A DNA stretch of 64,000 bases from BS150m-G50 sp964501185 [NCBI: uncultured Bacteroidia bacterium] (GTDB lineage: Bacteria; CAIWAD01; BS150m-G50), in the NCBI GenBank assembly GCA_964501185.1, contig CAZCRT010000002.1, positions 1-64,000 of the forward strand, read 5' to 3'. A program made the position numbers and the translations under genes. Below, in pieces: positions 38,418 to 47,218 of the stretch (positions are counted from its first letter, which is position 1; each line of letters starts with the position of its first letter). Under the pieces are notes generated by a model, which was not told the origin of the DNA, did not search any database, and saw only the letters and a program-made list of their open reading frames with translations.

Positions 38418-39341
38418 GTGATAAAGTACCCCGCAAGCAGATCACCACTTATAGCTATCACAGCTCCTGCCGGCAATGTACCGGCTGGCCGGGTGGAGCA
38501 GGCGGTAAACTTTCTGCAGTCACAGGGAATGCAGGTTATCAACGACCGGAGCCATGAGCGGCTGTCAGGATATCTTGCTGGAAGTGACGCAGAGCGGCTT
38601 GACGCACTGCTTGAGTTCTGGCACGATCCGGATGTCGATGTCATTCTGGCTGCCCGTGGTGGCTACGGCACTGCTCGACTGCTCCCGAAACTACCCTGGG
38701 CAGAGATGGCCGGGCAACCAAAACTTCTGATGGGTTACAGCGATCTGACAGCATTGCAGAACGCACTCTTCTGCTGCAGCGCTGTCGCTTCTGTCTCTTC
38801 ACCGATGGCTGCTACTGAGTTAACTGATCTGCCCGATGCCATCACCTGGAATTCACTGCTTCCATTTCTCAAGCATGGATTTGCACCGGAATCTGATCAG
38901 GTGCTGATGTTGAGCAGAGAACAGATTATGGTTCCCGGCAGTGGGGAGGGCATCCTGGTTGGTGGTAATCTCAGTGTTTTTACCTCCTTGTTTGGAACTC
39001 CATACCTGAAAATGCCGGAGAAGTTTGTACTGGTTCTCGAGGAGCAGGGTGAGTATCCGTTCCGGCTTGATCGCTATTTCAGAATGCTGGCCAACGGTGG
39101 CTGGCTGGAAAAGGCCTCAGCTGTCCTGCTGGGACACTTTATTGCGTGTGATGAGCCTGATCCGGATAAGTCAACCTTCACTGCGACCGAGCTTATTCAG
39201 GAGTATTTCGGTTCTCTCAGCTGTCCGGTGATTTCAGGTATCCCTTACGGCCACAGCGCGCCCCGTCTTTCACTGCCGATAGGTGGCCTGGTACGAATTG
39301 ACACAGCTGAGGGGCGTCTTGAGTTCACGCGCCAGATTTAA
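38418..39341 (+). CDS. ldcA: LD-carboxypeptidase (peptidase S66 family)
   Basis: I start at GTG 38418, seven bases after GGGA, which places the conserved APAGNV about 12 residues from the N-terminus as in the family; the longer frame begins at GTG 38367. The 307-residue protein has the nucleophile S108 in MGYSDLTALQ, the glutamate in VLEEQGEYPFRLD, and the histidine in GIPYGHSAPRLSLPIG. AARGGYGTARLLP is the other family hallmark. LdcA removes the terminal D-Ala from tetrapeptides during murein recycling in the cytoplasm. Confidence 0.9.
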   Translation: MIKYPASRSPLIAITAPAGNVPAGRVEQAVNFLQSQGMQVINDRSHERLSGYLAGSDAERLDALLEFWHDPDVDVILAARGGYGTARLLPKLPWAEMAGQPKLLMGYSDLTALQNALFCCSAVASVSSPMAATELTDLPDAITWNSLLPFLKHGFAPESDQVLMLSREQIMVPGSGEGILVGGNLSVFTSLFGTPYLKMPEKFVLVLEEQGEYPFRLDRYFRMLANGGWLEKASAVLLGHFIACDEPDPDKSTFTATELIQEYFGSLSCPVISGIPYGHSAPRLSLPIGGLVRIDTAEGRLEFTRQI

Positions 39342-39480
39342 GAGTCTTACCGGATGCACCGGTTACCCCGGGTTGCATACCACTGATTCATACATATCTG
39401 CCTCGGGAAATACCGAAATTACTTTCCATATTCCCTGCTGATTGCCAGACTGTGACCACTCCCGCCCGGGGAGTTCCGCT

Positions 39481-41796
39481 TTGCAGATTTTCTGGTTGAA
39501 AATCCTGCTTCCATTATTGAACGCCGCACTGTTACTGAATCCACACACACCACTGTGGCTGGCACTGGTTACAACACCATTGCTGATACTGGCTTACACT
39601 CGTCACCAGCGGCTGTTCCTGCTGCTTGGAATGATGCTGATACTCTGCCTGGGGATGGTGCGCTGGTTTCTGCTTACACCCCCATCGCTGCTTCAAGTGA
39701 GCAGTAAGCACAATCTGGGAGGTGAAGTCAGAACTGCGGTACCATACTCCTGGGGTACACGCATAACTTTACGCAAAGCCTATCTGGTGACACAGGAAGG
39801 GCGCCGGGCTGTGCCGGGTTATTATCAGCTGATCTGTGAACCGGGGCAGACTCCGGCTATCGGTGACAGATTACGGTTCCAGGCAGTATACCGCCAGTTG
39901 TCACTTCCATTCAATCGTGGCGATACAGACTGGCGCTGGAGAGGGCAGTTGCAGGGTATCATCGGAGAGTTCACAAAGGTGCAACAGTTACAGATAGAAC
40001 CGGGACGGGAACCCTGGTACCAGCAGGTTCGCAGTACCCTGTTGAACCGCCTGGGTAGTCAGTTATCAGGAGCACAGCTTGAAATTGCCGGGGCGATGCT
40101 GCTGGGAGCCAGAGATCAGCTGTCCGGTGATCTGAAAGAGCGGTTTGTACAGGCAGGGATCATTCACCTGCTTGCTGTATCAGGGCTTCATACAGGATTT
40201 ATCGCAGCCATAATTCTGGGATTGCTACGTCTGCTGCCAATCTCCCGCAAAACCTGCTGGTTTCTGTTGCCGCTGCTTCTGTCACTTTACGCACTCATCT
40301 GTGGTGGCCGCCCCTCAGTAATCAGGGCAGTAATGATGGCGACAGTCTATTTCTGGGGCCAGGCATTGGAAAGAGGTGTGACACCCATGCACTCATTATT
40401 GACGAGTGCAACCCTGGTCGGGCTCAACAATCCCCTCCAAATTTTCACGGTGGGTTTTCAGTTATCACATCTTGCCATGTTGACTGTTGTACTTGCAGTG
40501 CGTTTAAGAATTCCCGGGAAGAAGTTGTCCGTCTGGCTCCTGCAATCCCTTATTGTCTCACTGAGCTGTTTCCTTGTACTGGCACCACTGATCATGTACT
40601 ACTTCGGCAGACTAAGTCCCATCGGTATACTGGCGAACCTGCCGGCGATTCCACTGGCAGCAGTAATCACCGGTCAGGGTGCGTTGCTGCTGGCGTGCGC
40701 CGATATACCACTACTGGCCGATGCTGCAGGAGGATCATTAAATCTCACATTGCGTATTCTGGAGTGGTTGATTGCCGGAGCAGCATCAGCACCCGGGAGT
40801 AACTGGCAACTACCTGCACCTGCACTGGAGCAGTTGTTACTGGCAATGATGATACTGGTGCTGCTGTTTCTACCCGGTATCAGACGAAGATTGCAGAAAA
40901 CAATATTGCTGTTGCTGGCTGCTGGAACCCTGTTCTGGTGGCAGCATACCGGTACTCAGTTTGAGATTGCTGCTATTAATGTAGGTCAGGGTGATGCAAT
41001 ACTTCTGCAATCACCCGGCGGGCACGAGACATTGATAGATGCTGGAGTCAAGCGGGGCCGTCTTGATCGTGGACATCTTCAGGTAGTGCCTTATCTGCGT
41101 ACTCAGGGTATTGATAAACTGGACCTGATCCTGTTGACACACGCTGATATGGACCACATTGGTGGTATCCCGTCAGTGCTGCGGGAGATCGGCTGTGATA
41201 CGCTCTGCCTGGCAGATGTTCGTGACCATCCTCATTTCAGGGAGATCGTACAAATCTGTGACAGTACGCAAACTACTCTGAAAATGGTTACAGCAGGTGA
41301 GATACTGATCAGCGAACCGGGCTATCGTCTCTATCTGCTGAGTCCGTCAGCAGGCTGGCAGGCAAACGCCAACGAACGCTCACTGGTCCTGAAAGCGGTA
41401 CATGGAAGCTGCAGCGTACTGTTGACCGGTGACGCCGGTGTGAAGTGCGAAAGAATGCTGGTGTCAATCTGGGGTAGCTTTCTGCAAAGCGAACTGTTGA
41501 AACTCGGGCATCATGGATCCAATACAGCCAGCTGCGATGCATTTCTGGAGCAGGTCAAACCAGAGCACGGACTGATATCCTGTGGACTGAATAATCGTTA
41601 CGGCCACCCTGCAACAGAAGTTCTTGAGCGGTTCGAAAGAAAAGCTGTTCAGCTGTATCGAACCGATCTCACCGGTACACTGGAACTGACATCTGACAGC
41701 AGGCGCTGGCAGTTACAGCCCCCCTGGTGGCAGCGTTCACTGGGTGAATACAGAAATGGATTGGGAGTGCTGGTTGGAAAATGGAAGACTTTGTAA
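39481..41796 (+). CDS. comEC: ComEC/Rec2-family DNA uptake channel
   Basis: GGGGAG lies seven bases before TTG 39481, which starts directly at the first membrane segment (QIFWLKILLPLLNAALLLN), so I prefer it to TTG 39442. The 771-residue protein has the N-terminal DUF4131 region, the competence domain with LLAVSGLHTGFIAAIILGLL, and a C-terminal metallo-beta-lactamase domain (AINVGQGDAILLQSPGG, LTHADMDHIGGI, LLTGDAG, LGHHGSNTA). It carries single-stranded DNA across the inner membrane in natural transformation. No other competence gene is in the window. Confidence 0.93.
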   Translation: MQIFWLKILLPLLNAALLLNPHTPLWLALVTTPLLILAYTRHQRLFLLLGMMLILCLGMVRWFLLTPPSLLQVSSKHNLGGEVRTAVPYSWGTRITLRKAYLVTQEGRRAVPGYYQLICEPGQTPAIGDRLRFQAVYRQLSLPFNRGDTDWRWRGQLQGIIGEFTKVQQLQIEPGREPWYQQVRSTLLNRLGSQLSGAQLEIAGAMLLGARDQLSGDLKERFVQAGIIHLLAVSGLHTGFIAAIILGLLRLLPISRKTCWFLLPLLLSLYALICGGRPSVIRAVMMATVYFWGQALERGVTPMHSLLTSATLVGLNNPLQIFTVGFQLSHLAMLTVVLAVRLRIPGKKLSVWLLQSLIVSLSCFLVLAPLIMYYFGRLSPIGILANLPAIPLAAVITGQGALLLACADIPLLADAAGGSLNLTLRILEWLIAGAASAPGSNWQLPAPALEQLLLAMMILVLLFLPGIRRRLQKTILLLLAAGTLFWWQHTGTQFEIAAINVGQGDAILLQSPGGHETLIDAGVKRGRLDRGHLQVVPYLRTQGIDKLDLILLTHADMDHIGGIPSVLREIGCDTLCLADVRDHPHFREIVQICDSTQTTLKMVTAGEILISEPGYRLYLLSPSAGWQANANERSLVLKAVHGSCSVLLTGDAGVKCERMLVSIWGSFLQSELLKLGHHGSNTASCDAFLEQVKPEHGLISCGLNNRYGHPATEVLERFERKAVQLYRTDLTGTLELTSDSRRWQLQPPWWQRSLGEYRNGLGVLVGKWKTL

Positions 41797-41908
41797 CAGT
41801 AACTTCTTTAAATTTGTAGACAGAAAGTTAGACGGCTGAAGATCCACAAACTGTCATACCTGATTTGTGTGTTAACTTTTGACGGTTGGAAACCCCCGGA
41901 GGAGTCAG

Positions 41909-43159
41909 GTGCGTATCGATGGTGAGCTGATTCTGCCCGGCGATAAATCTATCGCACACCGTGCCCTGATGCTGGCCGCACTGTCTGAAGGGGAGTGCCG
42001 GCTTTCTAATTTTCCACCCGGTGAGGATGTCCGATCCACACTTGCCTGTCTGCAGGAATGCGGATTGCTGGTTTCACAGCGCAAAGAAGAACTGGTGGTT
42101 AAAGGTGGTAACCTGCAATCACCCGCCATCACACTGAATTGTGGTAACTCCGGCAGCACTGTCCGCATGCTGGCAGGACTACTGGCCGGTGCCGGGCTGA
42201 GTGCTGCTTTTGATGGTGACACTTCTCTGCGTAAGCGCCCCCTGACAAGAGTAATCAAGCCGCTGAGGAAGATGGGCGCTCAGATATCGGCTACTGATGG
42301 AACACTGCCATTGCATCTTGACAAGAGCAGATTGCAGGGTGTGCAATTGCAAATGGATGTTGCCAGTGCTCAGGTTAAATCAGCCCTGCTGCTGGCGGGC
42401 CTGGGTGCTGATGGAACCACCATAATCCATGAGACAATTCCAACCCGCAACCATACTGAACTGATGCTGAAGATGCTCGGTGTATCACTGGAGTGTAAGG
42501 CGGGTACTCTTACACTGCAGCCCCTGCAGCAGTCGCTACCGCCGCTTCTTATAGACCTGCCGGGTGATCCCTCAACTGCGGCCGCTTTCATTACCGGGTG
42601 CGCAGTAATGCCGGGATCAAGTTTAAAGGTACGGGGGATGTTACTCAATCCCACCCGTATCCATTTTCTGGAGATACTGCAGATGATGGGACTGGTTGTG
42701 GACCTGCAGGAGAGATGGTGCTCCGGTGGTGAGGAGGTCGGTGATATTATGCTTCGTGGACCAGCCGCGTTGAAGTCATTCTGTATCACACCGGACGAAG
42801 TACCGCTGGTGATTGATGAGCTGCCATTGCTGGCTGTAGCTGCCTGTCAGGCGGATGGTGTCAGCCAGGTCACGGGTGCTGCCGAGCTGCGGGTAAAGGA
42901 ATCGGATCGCATAGAGGTGATCTGTCAAAATCTCAAGCAACTCGGTGCGCAGATTGAGGAGCTTCCGGATGGATTTATCATAGAAGGGGGCCATAAGCTG
43001 CTGGGGGGGTGTGTGGTTACTGCGAAGGATCATCGTATTGCTATGGCCATGCGTATAGTCGGACTTATAACTGAAGGTGAAGTTTCACTGGATGAGACCG
43101 CTTCAATAGCTGTGTCCTGTCCAGGTTTCGACAGACTGCTCGGACAGCTTCTGAAGTGA
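41909..43159 (+). CDS. aroA: 3-phosphoshikimate 1-carboxyvinyltransferase (EPSP synthase)
   Basis: GGAGGAG precedes GTG 41909, and the product then begins RIDGELILPGDKSIAHRALM as expected; a TTG at 41879 gives ten extra residues with no ribosome site. The 416-residue enzyme has NCGNSGSTVRMLAGLLAG, DGDTSLRKRPL, LPGDPSTAAAF and VKESDRIEVI, all EPSP synthase landmarks. It joins shikimate 3-phosphate and PEP in the cytoplasm. It is the first gene of an aroA-aroC-aroK-aroB operon. Confidence 0.96.
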   Translation: MRIDGELILPGDKSIAHRALMLAALSEGECRLSNFPPGEDVRSTLACLQECGLLVSQRKEELVVKGGNLQSPAITLNCGNSGSTVRMLAGLLAGAGLSAAFDGDTSLRKRPLTRVIKPLRKMGAQISATDGTLPLHLDKSRLQGVQLQMDVASAQVKSALLLAGLGADGTTIIHETIPTRNHTELMLKMLGVSLECKAGTLTLQPLQQSLPPLLIDLPGDPSTAAAFITGCAVMPGSSLKVRGMLLNPTRIHFLEILQMMGLVVDLQERWCSGGEEVGDIMLRGPAALKSFCITPDEVPLVIDELPLLAVAACQADGVSQVTGAAELRVKESDRIEVICQNLKQLGAQIEELPDGFIIEGGHKLLGGCVVTAKDHRIAMAMRIVGLITEGEVSLDETASIAVSCPGFDRLLGQLLK

Positions 43160-43185
43160 GTTGAAAACTACGGGAAGGGAATACA

Positions 43186-44373
43186 GTGCTGAAAAAACTG
43201 AGATTTCTTACTGCCGGTGAATCACATGGACCTGGTTTGACCGGGATTCTGGAGGGTCTGCCTGCCGGGCTGGAGCTCACAGCAGCTATGATAGAGCAGC
43301 AGCTGCGCCGCAGACGTCAGGTTGGTGGCAGGGGTGCCCGTATGAGTATCGAGCAGGATCGTGTGGAGATCACCGGTGGCATCAGGCAGGGCTTCACAAT
43401 CGGATCTCCTGTAGCATTGTTGATATCCAACCGTGATCATGATAACTGGTCAACTGTGATGTCTGTTGTTGCTGCCGATGAGAAGGCAGCAGAGATGACC
43501 ATCCCCAGGCCCGGCCATATTGACCTGGCCGGTTGTCTGAAGTATGACACTGAAGATACACGGAATGTGAGCGAGAGAGCATCTGCCCGCGAAACCGCCA
43601 TGAGAACGGCAATCGGTGCCTGCTGTCGCCGGTTGCTTAAGGAACTGGGAATAGCTGTTGGCAGCAGAGTCCTGCAGGCTGGTGATATCCGTGATCTGAA
43701 CGAGTATGACAGGCTGACACCAATGGAGATAAATGTACAGGCTGACGGTTCAGAAATGCGCTGTCTCGATCCACTGGTGTCCGGTATGATGGCAGATGCT
43801 GTAGAAAAGGCCAGAGAAGAGGGTGATACACTTGGTGGAATGCTGGAAGTAAGGGCAGCCGGGCTCCCTGTCGGGCTGGGAAGCAGTTCGCAATGGGATC
43901 TGAAACTGCAGGCACGCCTGGCCGCTGCGCTGATGTCACTGGGTGGTATGAAGGGTTTTGAAGTAGGTGCAGGAATATCGGTAGCAGAATTACGCGGTAG
44001 TGAAGCCAATGATGGTATCGTTCCAGTTGACAGAGGTGTATCCCGCCTCACAAACCATGCCGGAGGGATCGAGGGAGGTCTCAGCAATGGCTCTGATATA
44101 ATACTGCGGCTGGCGATGAAGCCAATACCTTCCTTAAGGCAGACTCAGCAATCAGTTGATCTGAAAACAGGTAGTCCCGCACAGGCACCACAGGAGCGAG
44201 GCGACACCTGGGGTGTCGCTGCGGCCAGTATAGTTGCCGAGGCAATGACCTGTCTGGTACTGGCTGATGCCCTGCTGGAGAAATTCGGTGGTGACACCCT
44301 ACAGCAACTGAAGGGACATATTCAATCCTCCGGTCGCTGGCTGGCCGGGAGGGATAACAGATCTCATGTGTGA
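43186..44373 (+). CDS. aroC: Chorismate synthase
   Basis: The GTG start follows GGGAAGGGA. The 395-residue FMN-dependent enzyme opens with RFLTAGESHGPGLTGILEG and contains RPGHIDLAG, a variant of the usual RPGHAD motif, then SERASARETAMRTAIGA and GGIEGGLSNG. It forms chorismate from EPSP. The stop overlaps the aroK start by eight bases. Confidence 0.97.
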   Translation: MLKKLRFLTAGESHGPGLTGILEGLPAGLELTAAMIEQQLRRRRQVGGRGARMSIEQDRVEITGGIRQGFTIGSPVALLISNRDHDNWSTVMSVVAADEKAAEMTIPRPGHIDLAGCLKYDTEDTRNVSERASARETAMRTAIGACCRRLLKELGIAVGSRVLQAGDIRDLNEYDRLTPMEINVQADGSEMRCLDPLVSGMMADAVEKAREEGDTLGGMLEVRAAGLPVGLGSSSQWDLKLQARLAAALMSLGGMKGFEVGAGISVAELRGSEANDGIVPVDRGVSRLTNHAGGIEGGLSNGSDIILRLAMKPIPSLRQTQQSVDLKTGSPAQAPQERGDTWGVAAASIVAEAMTCLVLADALLEKFGGDTLQQLKGHIQSSGRWLAGRDNRSHV

Positions 44374-44899
44374 ACCGGGCACGAAACCGCTGGTCCTGAC
44401 CGGGATGATGGGCAGTGGCAAAAGCACTGTTGGCCCGCTGCTAGCTGCAGAGCTGGGGAGGGACTTCATTGATCTGGATGAGATGATAGAGCAGGTCTGT
44501 AGCATGCAGATTTCGCAATTGTTAGAGGAGGGAGAAACTACCTTCAGGGCCAGGGAAAAAGAGGCCCTGGTTGCAGCTTTGCAGAGAGGTCACTCCGTGA
44601 TCGCCACCGGTGGAGGTGTCATACTCAGTTCACATAATCGTCAAATGTTAACTGGCAGCAGCAAAGTACTGTTGCTGGAAGCATCGCTGCCAGAACTGCA
44701 GAAGCGGCTTTCCATGACTGATGTATCACGTCCATTGCTTTCAGGTACAGAGAGTCTGATTGATCAGCTGGCTTACTTACACAGGGAACGCCACCAGTTG
44801 TATCTCCAGACTGCGGATATTGTAGTAAACACAGATAAACTAACACCGGTACAGGTAGTAGCGGTGATACGGAATATGCTGGAGAACTCCCATGTATGA
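44366..44899 (+). CDS. aroK: Shikimate kinase
   Basis: The 177-residue kinase has the P-loop GMMGSGKST, the shikimate-binding DLDEMIE, FRAREKEAL, the GGG of VIATGGGVIL and a lid segment near SRPLL. It phosphorylates shikimate for the aroA step. It overlaps both aroC and aroB by eight bases. Confidence 0.95.
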   Translation: MCEPGTKPLVLTGMMGSGKSTVGPLLAAELGRDFIDLDEMIEQVCSMQISQLLEEGETTFRAREKEALVAALQRGHSVIATGGGVILSSHNRQMLTGSSKVLLLEASLPELQKRLSMTDVSRPLLSGTESLIDQLAYLHRERHQLYLQTADIVVNTDKLTPVQVVAVIRNMLENSHV

Positions 44900-45977
44900 A
44901 TATGATCTACAGCTGGGTGAGAGGCGCTGCAATATAGCTGTTCAGGCCGGTTTAATGCATAACAGCAGTCTGCCGGAGCTGTTACCTTCAGCCTCCCGAC
45001 AGGTAATTGTTACCGACGGCAATATCGCCCGGCTATGGGGTGATGATCTGCTCACGACTCTTCATGAGTCCGGCAGTATTCCCTGCTCAATGGTTGTGCT
45101 GGAACCGGGTGAGCAGAATAAGAACCTGCAGACTATCGAAAAACTGTACTACAATCTTCATGAACTGGAATGTGATCGTGATTGCCTCTTGATTGCGCTG
45201 GGTGGCGGTGTAGTGGGTGACATCACCGGTTTCGTCGCAGCGACCTGGATGCGTGGTATTCGATATGTTCAACTGCCGACCTCTCTGCTGGCAATGGTCG
45301 ACTCCGGAGTCGGGGGGAAAACCGCTGTCAATCTGCGGGGCAGGAAGAATCTGATAGGCGCTTTTCATCAACCTGAATCTGTTCTGATAGATCCGGAGCT
45401 GTTGAGAACTTTGTCGCGACGGGACTTTGTCAACGGATTACCTGAGGTGATCAAATACGGATGTGTGCTTGATAGAGAACTGTTCACAAAGCTGGAGGGA
45501 ACTGTTCCACTACTGTTGGAAGAGCTGAACTATCCACTTCTGGCTGACATTATTGCCCGTTGTATCACACTGAAGGCCGACATTGTCAGAGATGATGAGC
45601 GGGAAGCGGGCTTGAGGATGTTGCTCAATTTCGGACATACCGTCGGGCATGCAATCGAGCATGTCAGTGAAAACAGACTGTTACATGGTGAAGCAGTAGC
45701 ATCTGGTATGATCGCGGCAACGGCACTCTCAAATCAGTTAGGAATGCTGGATGCTGAAGAGCAGCAGAGAATCGAAACTGTACTGAACCGGTTGTCATTG
45801 CCTTTGTTATCCGGACAGGATAGCACATCGCTGCTGAAAGCAATGCGTCATGATAAGAAACGCCGTCATGGTGATCAGCTCTGGGTATTACTTAAAGGTA
45901 TAGGGCAGGGGTGTGTACAGGGGGAAATCCCTGAAACAGAAGTACTTAACTGCTTGAGGAAAGTGCCGGTAGATTAA
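44892..45977 (+). CDS. aroB: 3-dehydroquinate synthase
   Basis: The 361-residue enzyme has the NAD-binding GGGVVGDITGFVAATWMRG, the substrate segment QLPTSLLAMVDSGVGGKTAV, LPEVIKYG, LNFGHTVGHAIE with the zinc-binding histidines, and LHGEAVASGM. It makes 3-dehydroquinate, the first ring of the shikimate pathway. It ends the aro operon; the window lacks aroD, aroE and a DAHP synthase. Confidence 0.97.
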   Translation: MYEYDLQLGERRCNIAVQAGLMHNSSLPELLPSASRQVIVTDGNIARLWGDDLLTTLHESGSIPCSMVVLEPGEQNKNLQTIEKLYYNLHELECDRDCLLIALGGGVVGDITGFVAATWMRGIRYVQLPTSLLAMVDSGVGGKTAVNLRGRKNLIGAFHQPESVLIDPELLRTLSRRDFVNGLPEVIKYGCVLDRELFTKLEGTVPLLLEELNYPLLADIIARCITLKADIVRDDEREAGLRMLLNFGHTVGHAIEHVSENRLLHGEAVASGMIAATALSNQLGMLDAEEQQRIETVLNRLSLPLLSGQDSTSLLKAMRHDKKRRHGDQLWVLLKGIGQGCVQGEIPETEVLNCLRKVPVD

Positions 45978-46021
45978 CATAGATGCTGATCCCTGGAGCG
46001 GGCTTGTGACCGGATATTAAT

Positions 46022-47218
46022 CTATCTGTTAACAGCGTAGGTAACACAATAGAAAGCGCTGAATGCCGGAGGATCCGGGTCACGCCATGAACTCTCCTGC
46101 GTAATATGTAACAGGTTATCCGGGTGGTAGACACCATAGGGGTCGGTACTACGATATATGCGATATGTAGGACTCGCGGGCAGACCTGAGGCTACATACT
46201 TACCGGCTGCATCCCACATCAATGGTTCGTCACCATCAGCCAGAGGCGGAATTGGAACGATGGTTATCGGTTCGTCACTCAGTTCTTCCGGCTCACATGG
46301 GCTGCCTGGTAGCGGATCATCGACCAGAATCTCCCCTGTACCTATACAATCACCCGGGTACCAGAAATTCTGCTGAGCATTTACAGTGTTCACAGAGTTG
46401 TTTACGATGTCATAGTCCCAGTTCCCCCAGAATGAGGAGTGGTGGACATCTACAACAGCATCACCGGAAGTAACCTGAATAGCTGTGCCGTTACCCTGAA
46501 AAATGGTGGATGTGATATCCAGAGTGGAACCACTATCGGCCAGAATAGCTATTTCATTGGTAAGGAATATTCCATTGTCGATACTGCAGTTGCAATGCTC
46601 AAGATAAACTGATATCGCTTCTGCAGTCAGAAATATGCAATGAGACAGGTCAAGTTGACTATCATCGTCAGCGATCAGTGCAGGAACCCCGGCTTCGAAA
46701 ATCGTGCTGATGGCATTGAATGTTCCACCATTGATTTCCAGGGAATGCTCGGTATCGCGTAACCAGGAATCCTCAAATTGCACGGTGAGATTACTACTGA
46801 CCTCGGGGATGCTGATGATATCACTGAGTTCTGCGCCGATATAGTGGATTGCCCCCTCGAAAACATCCAGCTCAAAACAGGCGAGTATCTCTTCAGTCAG
46901 CAGGGAGCTGCCAAATATATGAACATCACGCTCAGGCACAGAAGCCTCGAAGAAGAGCTCACCACCGGCCAGAATAATGGTTGAATTCTCTTCAGGTGGG
47001 GAATCGACATAAAGGTGAAGCTCGTAGGTGGGGTTAAGTGTAATTGTCTCACCTGATACTTTGCTGGTGTTGCGGTAAGCTACGTGATTGAGCGTACCGG
47101 GCTCTGTTCCATCAGAAAAGTCAACCTGGTCAGTTGTATTAACACCCATCGCCAGCGAGCCTGTTATCAGAAGCAGAATAATGGATGAAAGAAGAATTGT
47201 AAACACACGAGGTTTCAT
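46022..47218 (-). CDS. Secreted right-handed beta-helix protein
   Basis: The 398-residue protein has a signal peptide (RVFTILLSSIILLLITGSLA). Short beta-helix repeats follow (DSWLRDTEHSLEINGGTFNA, ISTIFEAGVPALIADDDSQL, GSTLDITSTIFQGNGTAIQV) through about residue 300. The C-terminal 80 residues are FnIII-like and end YCVTYAVNR. Its ATG overlaps the stop of the sigma-54 activator gene by four bases (ATGA), so the two are translated together. It has no T9SS tail. It may bind surface polysaccharide; no catalytic residues can be assigned. Confidence 0.75.
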   Translation of the reverse strand: MKPRVFTILLSSIILLLITGSLAMGVNTTDQVDFSDGTEPGTLNHVAYRNTSKVSGETITLNPTYELHLYVDSPPEENSTIILAGGELFFEASVPERDVHIFGSSLLTEEILACFELDVFEGAIHYIGAELSDIISIPEVSSNLTVQFEDSWLRDTEHSLEINGGTFNAISTIFEAGVPALIADDDSQLDLSHCIFLTAEAISVYLEHCNCSIDNGIFLTNEIAILADSGSTLDITSTIFQGNGTAIQVTSGDAVVDVHHSSFWGNWDYDIVNNSVNTVNAQQNFWYPGDCIGTGEILVDDPLPGSPCEPEELSDEPITIVPIPPLADGDEPLMWDAAGKYVASGLPASPTYRIYRSTDPYGVYHPDNLLHITQESSWRDPDPPAFSAFYCVTYAVNR